The notes under the pieces are model-generated. The model had not been told where the DNA came from. It did no database searches and saw nothing but the letters and a program-made list of their open reading frames with translations. Both the position numbers and the translations under genes were made by a program. Positions 35,657 to 43,541 of a DNA stretch of 64,000 nucleotides are shown piece after piece (within the stretch, counting starts at the first letter, position 1; each line of letters starts with the position of its first letter). Source of the DNA: Bradyrhizobium sp. AS23.2 (GTDB lineage: Bacteria; Pseudomonadota; Alphaproteobacteria; Rhizobiales; Xanthobacteraceae); assembly GCF_001908185.1 (NCBI RefSeq), contig NZ_LGHM01000147.1, positions 62,001-126,000 on the forward strand, read 5' to 3'.

Positions 35657-37873
35657 TTACCTCCTCAGCACCGCGATCGTCCGGTTCGCAAACGTCAGCC
35701 GCTCGGCCATGACCGACACGAAATAGGTCAGGAGCTTGTGGCTCAGCGCGGGGTCCTCGTCCCTGATGGCGTCGAACTGGTGCGTGTTGAGCACGTAGAG
35801 CACGCTGTCGGCCTCGGCCTGGATCGTCGCGCTGCGAGGCGTGTTCGACACCAGGCCCATCTCGCCGATCGTGGTGTACCGCCCGAGGCTGCGCACGCGC
35901 GTGGTGCGGTCGTCTTCGGCGGGGACCATGATGCCGACGCGGCCGTCGAGGATGAAATGCATGGAATCGGCAGGATCACCCGCCTGCACGATGACCTCGC
36001 CCGCGTCGACCTCGATGCGCTGGCAGCGGCGGATCAGCTTGTCGGCATCGTCCTCACTATTGAGAAGCCCCGCGAACCAGTCGTGGAGGCTGGCTTCTTC
36101 CTGTGCCAGTCCCTGATGCTGCGCGATGATCTCGTTCTCGCACCATTCCAGCGCGTGATCGAGCTCGGGAATGATGGTGACGCGTTCGCCGACGAAGTCG
36201 CTGGAGCGCAGCACCTTCTCGGCCGCCGCCGACAGATGCACCAGGATCAGCTCGACGCCGAGGTCGGCCGCGCTGCGCTTGATCTGGGCGAAGCTGTAGG
36301 CGGCCGACGAGTCAACGCCGGTGACGAGCTTGAAGTCGAACAACAGGTAGCGGCACTCCGGACGCTCCTGGAGCAGCTGCTTGACGTGCTGATAGAGCCG
36401 GTTGGCCGATCCGAAGAACAGATAGCTCTGCAGGTTCAGGCCCTGGATCTTGCCGCCATGGGCAAGCAGCACGTCCTGGTCGTCGCGCGAGCGATCGAGC
36501 GAGGAGCGATATTCCGAGCCGTCGAAACTGTATTTGATCGATTCGACCCGCGCCGCGCTGAATGCAAAGGTGGCGCAGCCGATGATCACGCCGATCAGGA
36601 TGCCCGGCACGAAGCCCCAGACGACGATGATCGCGATGATGGCGATGAGCGACAGGTATTCGAGCTTCGAAAGCCGCTTGCGCGATTCGATGATCCATTT
36701 GTGCAGCTGGTCGGCGCCGAGATAGAGCAGGAGGCCGCCGAGCACGAATTTCGGAATGAAGCTGAGCAGTTCGGGTGCGACCGCGAGCATCAGGAGCGAC
36801 AGCGCCGAGACGGTGAGGCCCGACAGGCGTCCGCGGCCGCCGCTGCTGAAATTGAGGACCGAGCGGCTGATCGAGCTGCAGCCGGGGTAGCCGCCGAGCA
36901 CGCCGGCCACGATGTTGGCGGCGCCGGTTACATTCAGCTCGCGCTCCAGATTGGCTTCGCGGTGCAAGGCCACCTCGATGCCGGTGGTGTTGAACAGCGT
37001 GCTGGATGCAGTGACGAAGATGACCGCAACGAGGTTGCCAAGCAGGTCCGGTACGGCGAACCAGGGATAGTTCGCGAGATCGTCGATGTGCCAGGGCACC
37101 ATGAAGGCCGCCTGCGGCGGCGGCGCAAAGGTCCAGCCCAGGGCATGAGCCTCATCGAGCGAGACACCTGTGATCCAGAACGCCATATGCGCCGTGAGCA
37201 CGCCACCGATCAGGATGATCGGCAGCCCGAACGCGCTGCGCGAACGATGCCAGGTCAGATACAGCACCAGCGCCATGGCGCAGGCCGCACCCAGCTCCAA
37301 CAGCGCGATGCCGTTGGCGAGGCGCGTCAGCGTCGCGAACTGCACGGGATGATCGGTGATCACCCGGATCGCGCCCATGACGATCAGGAGGCCGGTGGCG
37401 CCGAGGAAGCCGCCGACCACGGGATAAGGCACGTAGCGGATGGCGCGGCCCATCCGCGTCAGGCCCAATGCGCACAGCATCACGCCGGTCAGCGCCGTCG
37501 ATAGGCCGAGCGTGATCAAAACCGGCGAGAGCAGCGGCGCCGACGGATTGGCGGCCTGTATCCGCTCGACCAGCGAGGCCGCCAGAATGCCTGTTATCGC
37601 TGCGGTCGAGCTGTCAGGTGCGGCAATCGCAAAGGGCAGGGAGCTGCCGAGCGCGACGATGGCGGCAAGCACCGCCGAGCTGATGAAGGTCGCCGCGATC
37701 CCGTAGGACAGGTAGGGCGAGAGCGGGCCGGCGAAGATCAGCAGCGCATAGGACAGGCCGAAGGTGACAGTCAGAACGCTCGCAGCCGTTCCGCCCAGCA
37801 TATCGTTCAGCGCACGCTTGACGGCCGGATCGAATCGCGACGCCGGAGTGAAGGTAACTGCTGGATCGGTCAC
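35657..37873 (-). CDS. SulP transporter with STAS and cyclic-nucleotide-binding domains
   Basis: A 738-residue protein in three parts. Residues about 20-430 are an SLC26/SulP membrane transporter of 10-14 segments (AAPDSSTAAITGILAASL, VPYPVVGGFLGATGLLIVMG, and the signature GGYPGCSSISRSVLNFSSGG). About 455-570 is a STAS domain (LFDFKLVTGVDSSAAYSFAQ). About 600-735 is a cNMP-binding domain (GEVIVQAGDPADSMHFILDG, then the phosphate-binding cassette region TTIGEMGLVSNTPRSATIQA). SulP proteins move sulfate, bicarbonate or dicarboxylates. A C-terminal nucleotide sensor suggests transport gated or tuned by a cyclic nucleotide, but neither ligand nor substrate can be told. It stands alone. Confidence 0.88.
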   Translation of the reverse strand: MTDPAVTFTPASRFDPAVKRALNDMLGGTAASVLTVTFGLSYALLIFAGPLSPYLSYGIAATFISSAVLAAIVALGSSLPFAIAAPDSSTAAITGILAASLVERIQAANPSAPLLSPVLITLGLSTALTGVMLCALGLTRMGRAIRYVPYPVVGGFLGATGLLIVMGAIRVITDHPVQFATLTRLANGIALLELGAACAMALVLYLTWHRSRSAFGLPIILIGGVLTAHMAFWITGVSLDEAHALGWTFAPPPQAAFMVPWHIDDLANYPWFAVPDLLGNLVAVIFVTASSTLFNTTGIEVALHREANLERELNVTGAANIVAGVLGGYPGCSSISRSVLNFSSGGRGRLSGLTVSALSLLMLAVAPELLSFIPKFVLGGLLLYLGADQLHKWIIESRKRLSKLEYLSLIAIIAIIVVWGFVPGILIGVIIGCATFAFSAARVESIKYSFDGSEYRSSLDRSRDDQDVLLAHGGKIQGLNLQSYLFFGSANRLYQHVKQLLQERPECRYLLFDFKLVTGVDSSAAYSFAQIKRSAADLGVELILVHLSAAAEKVLRSSDFVGERVTIIPELDHALEWCENEIIAQHQGLAQEEASLHDWFAGLLNSEDDADKLIRRCQRIEVDAGEVIVQAGDPADSMHFILDGRVGIMVPAEDDRTTRVRSLGRYTTIGEMGLVSNTPRSATIQAEADSVLYVLNTHQFDAIRDEDPALSHKLLTYFVSVMAERLTFANRTIAVLRR

Positions 37874-38062
37874 GCCCTAACGCTCGCCCCTGAAAAGTCC
37901 CGTCCGAGACGTAGACGACTACAGGCTTAGCGCAACAGGATTCTTGTAACTATGAAATATCTGACAGTTCCGCCGCGATCCGGCGAGGATACGCTTCACG
38001 GTATGTGAACGGCGGATCACCTGCGGCAGGCGGGATGGTCGAGAGACGTGCGGGCCCCTCCG

Positions 38063-38119
38063 CGTCATTGCGAACCACCGGGTCCGCGCGAAGCGCGGCC
38101 CCGGTGGCTCGCAATGACG
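38063..38119. repeat. intergenic palindromic repeat, family F
   Basis: CGTCATTGCGAACCACCGGG and CCCCGGTGGCTCGCAATGACG are inverted copies with a GCGCG/CGCGC core between them. Near-perfect 20-bp stem. It lies between the SulP gene and the purC 3' end. Confidence 0.8.
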
Positions 38120-38143
38120 GAGCGAGAGGTGGCGACGGCCGGG

Positions 38144-39058
38144 CTAGATCTTCAGCTCTTTCCCCGTCACGCGCCGATACGCTTCGAGATACCGCTTGCT
38201 GGTTGCATCCACGACGCTGGCGGGTAGCGGGGGCGGCGGGGCGTCGCCGTTCCAGCGGCCGGCGCGGCGCTCGGCGTCGAGATAGTCGCGCAACGGCTGC
38301 TTGTCGAAACTCGCCTGCGGCTGGCCGGGCTTGTAGGCATCGACCGCCCAGAAGCGCGACGAATCCGGCGTCATCACCTCGTCGATCAGGATGATGCGGC
38401 CGTCCTTGTCGCGGCCGAACTCGAACTTGGTGTCGGCAATGATGATGCCCTGCTCGCGCGCCAGCTCCTCGCCGAGCGTGTAGATCGAGCGCGTCATGCT
38501 CTCGAGCGTGTAGGCGACCTCGTCCCCGACCACCTCACGCATCCGCGCAATGGTGATGTTCTCGTCATGGCCGGTCTCGGCCTTGGTCGCAGGGCTGAAG
38601 ATCGAAGGCTCGAGCTTCTCGCTCTCGACGAGGCCGGCCTTCAGTTGCTCGCCGGCGAGCGTGCCGCTGGCCGCATATTCCTTCCAGGCCGAGCCCGAGA
38701 GATAGCCGCGGATCACGCATTCGATGGGGAACACGGTGGTGCGGCGCGACAGCATGGCGCGGCCGAGGATCTCGGCGCGGTGCGGCTTCAATGCCGGCAC
38801 GGCGGCAATGATCTCGTCGGTGTCGGCGCTGATCATGTGATGCGGCACCACCCCTTCGAGCTCCCTGAACCAGAACGCGCTGATCTGCGTCAGCACCGCG
38901 CCCTTCATCGGGATGGTCTCGCCCATCACGACGTCGAAGGCGCTGATGCGGTCGGTGGTGACGAGCAGCAGGCGGTCGTCGTCGATGGCGTAGATATCGC
39001 GCACCTTGCCGCGGCCGATCTTGGGCAGGGGCAGGTCGCTGGAGAGCATGGTGGTCAT
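38144..39058 (-). CDS. purC: phosphoribosylaminoimidazole-succinocarboxamide synthase
   Basis: PurC (SAICAR synthase) joins aspartate to CAIR in purine biosynthesis. The protein is 304 residues. Motifs: GRGKVRDIYAIDDDRLLLVT (about 16-35), DRISAFDVVMGETIPMKG, the catalytic region PIECVIRGYLSGSAWKEY and IIADTKFEFGRDKDGRIILI with DEVMTPDSSRFW. This length and N terminus match the eukaryote-like/longer bacterial form. The ATG at 39058 is used; one at 39049 is possible. It stands alone, beside a repeat, away from other pur genes. Confidence 0.95.
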   Translation of the reverse strand: MTTMLSSDLPLPKIGRGKVRDIYAIDDDRLLLVTTDRISAFDVVMGETIPMKGAVLTQISAFWFRELEGVVPHHMISADTDEIIAAVPALKPHRAEILGRAMLSRRTTVFPIECVIRGYLSGSAWKEYAASGTLAGEQLKAGLVESEKLEPSIFSPATKAETGHDENITIARMREVVGDEVAYTLESMTRSIYTLGEELAREQGIIIADTKFEFGRDKDGRIILIDEVMTPDSSRFWAVDAYKPGQPQASFDKQPLRDYLDAERRAGRWNGDAPPPPLPASVVDATSKRYLEAYRRVTGKELKI

Positions 39059-39136
39059 CGGCAGGGCTTTCGGAGACAAGGCCTTCGGACAGGAAATCCG
39101 GCCGCGCCTGATGGCGCGACCGGAAACCGGATTAGC

Positions 39137-40054
39137 CTATTCCGGCAGCGGAATGAACTCATGTTCCTGCGGAACCGCCGCGAAGCGGCCGGTTTTCCAG
39201 TCCTGCTTGGCCTGCTCGATCCGCTCCTTGCTGGAGGAGACGAAATTCCACCAGATGTGGCGCGGGCCCTCCAGCGCATCGCCGCCGAGGAACATCATCC
39301 GCGTCGGCGTCACGGCCTTCACGGTGATGCGGTCGCCGGGGCGGAAGATCAGCAGCCGCGGCCCCTCATAGCGCTCGTTCGCGATCTCGACCACGCCGTC
39401 AACGAGGTAGATCGCGCGCTCCTCGTGATCAGGATCGAGCGGCAGGCTCGCGCCGGCGGCGGCCGTGACCTCGGTGTAGAACCAGGGCGAGACCATCGAG
39501 ACCGGCGAGGTGATGCCGAACGATGAGCCGGCGATCACCCGCGCGGTGAAATCGCGCTCGGAGATCATCGGCAGGTCGCCGGCACCGTAATGCTGGAACG
39601 ACGGCGCGATCTCTTCGGATCCGGCCGGCAGCGCGATCCAGCTTTGCAGGCCCAGCATCTTCTGGCCCGAGGCGCGCTGCGCATCCGGCGTCCGTTCGGA
39701 ATGGGCGATGCCGCGCCCGGCCGTCATCAAATTCATCGCGCCGGGCTGGATCTCCTGGATGTTGCCCTCGCTGTCGCGGTGCATGATCGCGCCGTCGAAC
39801 AGATAGGTGACGGTGGCAAGCCCGATATGCGGATGCGGGCGCACGTCCATGCCCTTGCCGGAGACGAACTGCACTGGTCCGAAATGGTCGAAGAAGATGA
39901 AGGGGCCAACCATCTGCCGCTTGCCATGCGGCAGCGCGCGGCGCACCGCAAATCCGTCGCCGAGGTCGCGGGTGCGCGGCACGATGACGAGGTCGAGCGC
40001 ATCGCAGGACAGGGGATCGCCGAGCACGGGATCGTTGCAGGGTTGCCAGCTCAT
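39137..40054 (-). CDS. pirin family protein
   Basis: A bicupin of 305 residues. The N-terminal cupin holds the metal-site motif MDVRPHPHIGLATVTYLFDG with two His, and the next block GAMNLMTAGRGIAHSERTPD. The C-terminal cupin begins near 185. Bacterial pirins have been reported as quercetinase-like dioxygenases or regulators of central metabolism; the role here is unknown. GGAG lies six bases before the ATG. It is divergent from the AraC-type regulator gene, 259 bases away, which could control it. Confidence 0.9.
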   Translation of the reverse strand: MSWQPCNDPVLGDPLSCDALDLVIVPRTRDLGDGFAVRRALPHGKRQMVGPFIFFDHFGPVQFVSGKGMDVRPHPHIGLATVTYLFDGAIMHRDSEGNIQEIQPGAMNLMTAGRGIAHSERTPDAQRASGQKMLGLQSWIALPAGSEEIAPSFQHYGAGDLPMISERDFTARVIAGSSFGITSPVSMVSPWFYTEVTAAAGASLPLDPDHEERAIYLVDGVVEIANERYEGPRLLIFRPGDRITVKAVTPTRMMFLGGDALEGPRHIWWNFVSSSKERIEQAKQDWKTGRFAAVPQEHEFIPLPE

Positions 40055-40313
40055 GGTGGACTCCTTCTTTGCGGCGGCGATCGTAACAGGGTTTGATCGG
40101 GACGTCGCGCCGGTCGCTGCATCGGCGCGATAGTCTATTTGCCGCCGCCACGGGATGGCGGCGAGAGCAATGTTGGAAACCGGGATGGGTGATGGTTTCT
40201 CCGATCATGCCGGGTGCCCACGCGCAATCGCTGGCGGTGACAAGGTTCTTGAAAAAGCCGACACGAGCGACGATGTTCGGCGGATTGCAGCCTTCGACCG
40301 GTCGCGCTGACTG
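40055..40313. other. pirin-AraC divergent intergenic region
   Basis: It contains no supported gene. It should hold the promoters of both divergent genes. A weak CTTGAA (near 40245) is present on the plus strand without a good -10, so no promoter is called. Confidence 0.3.
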
Positions 40314-41378
40314 ATGACTCCTGCCACCCTCGAACTTGCCTTCCGTGCCGCAAGCGTCGCATTGCTGCTGGTGCTGGCGGCATCGCTCGCCAGCGACTTC
40401 CGGAACGTGCTGGCCGGCCGGCTCGCCATTGCGCTCGCGCTGGGCTCCGCGGCACATGCCGCAAGCGCTTCGATCGGCGCGCCGACTTTGGTCTCGGCCT
40501 GGCACGCGCCGTTGATCGCACTGTCGACCGGCAATGTCGTGGTGTTCTGGCTGTTCACGCGCGCGCTGTTCGACGATGAGTTTCGCCTGCGCCGGTGGCA
40601 TGGCCTGGTCTGGGCGCTCGTGGTCGCGTTCAGCTTCGCGAGCTGCCTGCGGATCGCCCCAGGCGGCAATGTGCGGATCTCAGTTATAGCGACCAATCTG
40701 ATCTCGCTCGGTTTCATCGCGCTCGCGGTCACGCAGACGATCGCGTCGTGGTCGGCCGATCTGGTCGAGCGTCGCCGCCGTGTCCGCGTCTTCATCGTTG
40801 CGGCGGCTGCGCTCTATGGCGGCCTGAACGCGCTGCTGCAGATGCTCGTCGTCGGCCGGGACGCGGGCGATGTTGTCAATCTGATCAACGCCGGTGCGCT
40901 CGCGTGTGTCGTCGCCGCGATCTCCTGGGCGATGATGCGCGTCGATGGCGCGGACCTGTTTCCGGTCTCGGTCGAGATCGCGCCAGCGATCGTTCCGAAT
41001 CCGCCGGCGGCCGCCGAGGAAGCCGCCGATCAAAAGCTCATCGATGCCTTGATGCGCCTGATGGCCGACGAGCGGATCTATCGCCAGGAGAACATCAGCA
41101 TCGGCATGCTGGCGGGCCGCCTGAAGATTCCCGAATACCGGCTGCGCCGGTTGATCAACCAGCGGCTCGGCCATCGCAACTTCAATGTGTTCCTGAACAA
41201 CCACCGGATCGAGGAAGCCAAGGCCGCGCTCGCCGATCCCGCCCAGGCCGAAGTCCCCGTCATCACCATCGCCATGGACGCCGGCTTCCAGTCGCTCGGC
41301 CCCTTCAACCGCGCCTTCAAGGCGGTCACGGGCGTGACGCCGACGGAATATCGGCGGCTGAAGGTGAAGGCGGCGTGA
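40314..41378 (+). CDS. membrane-anchored AraC-family transcriptional regulator
   Basis: The 354 residues split into an N-terminal membrane half of about 6-7 segments (about 5-215: ASVALLLVLAASLASDF, NVVVFWLFTRALF, WALVVAFSFASCL, SVIATNLISLGFIALAV, FIVAAAALYGGLNALLQML) and a C-terminal AraC DNA-binding domain (about 255-350: NISIGMLAGRLKIPEYRLRR, NVFLNNHRIEEAKAALADP, ITIAMDAGFQSLGPFNRAFK). A membrane sensor with an AraC output suggests response to an envelope or lipid-soluble signal. Its likely targets are itself and the divergent pirin gene, but this is inference. Confidence 0.88.
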   Translation: MTPATLELAFRAASVALLLVLAASLASDFRNVLAGRLAIALALGSAAHAASASIGAPTLVSAWHAPLIALSTGNVVVFWLFTRALFDDEFRLRRWHGLVWALVVAFSFASCLRIAPGGNVRISVIATNLISLGFIALAVTQTIASWSADLVERRRRVRVFIVAAAALYGGLNALLQMLVVGRDAGDVVNLINAGALACVVAAISWAMMRVDGADLFPVSVEIAPAIVPNPPAAAEEAADQKLIDALMRLMADERIYRQENISIGMLAGRLKIPEYRLRRLINQRLGHRNFNVFLNNHRIEEAKAALADPAQAEVPVITIAMDAGFQSLGPFNRAFKAVTGVTPTEYRRLKVKAA

Positions 41379-41390
41379 CCTCTTTCTTCG

Positions 41391-41518
41391 CCTCTCCCCG
41401 CGTGCGGGGAGAGGCCGGAATTTGCGAGAGCAAATTCCGGGTGAGGGGGCTCCCCGCGAGTCCAGTTCTCACCGCCCTTGTGGAGACTCCCCCCTCTCCC
41501 CGCAGGCGCGGAGAGGGA
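41391..41518. repeat. CTCTCCCC-type intergenic repeat, family G copy 1
   Basis: CCTCTCCCCGCGTGCGGGGAGAGG is one palindrome; GGAATTTGCGAGAGCAAATTCC is a second; the third is TCTCCCCGCAGGCGCGGAGAGG. The whole fits the multi-hairpin intergenic element known from many rhizobial genomes. It occupies most of the gap between the AraC-type gene and the serine hydrolase gene; the remaining 170 bases show nothing clear. Confidence 0.75.
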
Positions 41519-41689
41519 GTAGACCAGCGTCCGAGGCGCGCCTTACCATTAAGTATCTGAAACAAAATAGTAATTCCAGAATCGGCTAGCTCCCGCCGAT
41601 TTCGACAAGGTCATTTTCCAAATCCGGCGAGCGGCCATCCAGCCGCTCTGGCCTCATCTGCAGCACACGTCCCGAAGCCGGAGAAGCCC

Positions 41690-43111
41690 GTGACCCGCCG
41701 CCGCAAGATCGTCCTCCTCGCCTCCACCATCGCCTGTATCGGTCTCGCGCTCGGCGCAGCCCGCGCCCGCAACGCGCCCCGGGTCGCTACCGGCTTCCTC
41801 GCCGATATTCTCTGCGCTGAGACGTTCGTCTCCGGCCTCGATCCGCAGCGGACCTTCGCCCAGACCACCGACGCGATGCCCGGCACCGGGCTGATCACCT
41901 GGGCCATGGACTATCAGGTCGATCGCACCCGCAAGGACGTCACCGTGATGCTGTTCGGCTTCAGCCGCAGCCGTGCCGTCTATCGCGAGGGGCTGGGCTG
42001 CACGCTCGACCACGGCGCGGCGCTTGCCGATGTGACGGTGCCGGCGGAAGACAGGCAGCCCGCATTGCTGCCCGAGATCGCCGGCCCCGCGATCGTGCTG
42101 CCGCAAACCCCGGAGCTGGCCGCCGCGCTCGACCGCGCCTTCACCGAGCCGACACGGCCGCCCTACCGCCGCACCCGCGCCGTCGTCGTCATGAAGGCCG
42201 GCCTCATCATCGCCGAGCGCTATGCGGACGGCGTTGGACCGGAGACGCCGCTGCTCGGCTTCTCCATGACGAAGTCGGTGATATCAGCGCTAACCGGCAT
42301 TCTCGTGCGCAAGGGCAAGTTGAATCTCGACGGACCCGCGCCGGTTGCCGCGTGGACGAATGCGGACGATCCGCGCCACGCCATCACCGTCGATCAACTG
42401 CTACGCCACACCGCGGGGCTTGCGCTCGGCAGCTCGCTGCAGGCTTCGCTCGGCTCCGCGTTCGAGCCGGTCAATCGCATGAAATTCACCGAAGACGACA
42501 TGGCCGCCTATGCTGCGAGCATGCCGCTCGCGACCGCGCCGGGCACGGCGTGGAATTATCACGACGGCAACACCATCATGCTCGCGTACCTGATCCGCAA
42601 CGCCGCCGGCGGCAATCCCTCAGACGCACTTCGCTTCGCGCGCCGCGAATTGTTCGCCCCGCTCGGCATGCGCCATGTCACGCTTCAGCTCGATGGCGCC
42701 GGCACGGTGGAGGGCTCGAGCGAGATGCTCGCATCAGCGCGCGACTGGGCGCGTTTCGGCCAGCTCTATCTCAATGACGGCGTCGCCGGCGGCAGGCGCA
42801 TCCTGCCGGAAGGCTGGGTGAGCTACTCCGCCACGGCGACGCCAAATGCGTGGGTCGGCATCGGCGCCGGCTTCTGGACCAACCAGGGCGACAGTTTTGG
42901 CGCAAACTTCCGCGTCGCGCACGGCTGGCCGCGCGATGCCTTCTTCGCCAAGGGCTCGATCGGGCAGTACACGATCATGATCCCGTCGGAGGGCCTGGTG
43001 ATCGTGCGTCTCGGCCGCTCACCGAACGCACCGCCGGAGGCGGATGGCGTGTTCGATCTCGTGCGCGATGTGGTGGCAGCGACGCGCGAGAAGGGGAAAC
43101 TGGCGGGGTAG
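41690..43111 (+). CDS. secreted beta-lactamase-fold serine hydrolase
   Basis: A 473-residue protein with an N-terminal hydrophobic signal or anchor (RRRKIVLLASTIACIGLALG). The catalytic SxxK is LLGFSMTKSVISALTG, followed by the AVDQLLRHTAGLALGSSLQA-like box (ITVDQLLRHTAGLALGSS) and WNYHDGNTIML in place of YxN. The start is a GTG preceded by GGAGAA. It is likely an envelope or periplasmic esterase or peptidase of the class C beta-lactamase fold. The stop TAG at 43109-43111 abuts, out of frame, a phage terminase-like remnant. Confidence 0.85.
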   Translation: MTRRRKIVLLASTIACIGLALGAARARNAPRVATGFLADILCAETFVSGLDPQRTFAQTTDAMPGTGLITWAMDYQVDRTRKDVTVMLFGFSRSRAVYREGLGCTLDHGAALADVTVPAEDRQPALLPEIAGPAIVLPQTPELAAALDRAFTEPTRPPYRRTRAVVVMKAGLIIAERYADGVGPETPLLGFSMTKSVISALTGILVRKGKLNLDGPAPVAAWTNADDPRHAITVDQLLRHTAGLALGSSLQASLGSAFEPVNRMKFTEDDMAAYAASMPLATAPGTAWNYHDGNTIMLAYLIRNAAGGNPSDALRFARRELFAPLGMRHVTLQLDGAGTVEGSSEMLASARDWARFGQLYLNDGVAGGRRILPEGWVSYSATATPNAWVGIGAGFWTNQGDSFGANFRVAHGWPRDAFFAKGSIGQYTIMIPSEGLVIVRLGRSPNAPPEADGVFDLVRDVVAATREKGKLAG

Positions 43112-43475
43112 ATGACGGCTTCCTGCTCGACCAGAGGCACGTCGCCTACCTGCGATACCTGCGGCGCGAGCATCGCCGGTCGCCGCGTACGGCAGCCGAC
43201 GTCGCGCACGTCAAGGCCAAAACCGAATTGCTGCAGATCAAGATCGAGGAGAAGAAGCGCACCTTGGTGCGGCGCGACGCGGCCGATGAACTAATCGACC
43301 AGATCGCTGGCACCACGCTGACGCACTTGTCCGGAATGGCCGCGCGCTGCTCGCGCGACCTCGCAGTCAGGCGCAACATTGACGCGGTGGTGGATCAAGT
43401 CCGGCGCGAGATCGCGTCAGCCTGTCTTGCCAAAGCGAACGAATGGAGCGAGCCGCCGCTGCGAAAAGCAGGACT
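43112..43475 (+). pseudogene. phage terminase small subunit-like remnant
   Basis: A frame open from before 43108 reads DDGFLLDQRHVAYLRYLRRE, then KAKTELLQIKIEEKKRTLV, and TLTHLSGMAARCSRDLAVRR followed by NIDAVVDQVRREIA. This pattern matches the Nu1-type small terminase/DNA-packaging proteins I remember from alphaproteobacterial prophages. There is no start codon or ribosome-binding site; the frame emerges from the end of the hydrolase gene in another frame, and after about 43475 it degenerates and overlaps the autotransporter 3' end on the other strand. It looks like a fragment left from a lost prophage. Confidence 0.5.
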
Positions 43476-43541
43476 GAGGCTGCAGGCGCTGTTTCTCAGG
43501 CGCGCGGGTATCCTGCGAGCGCATGGACAGTACGGTCTCCC

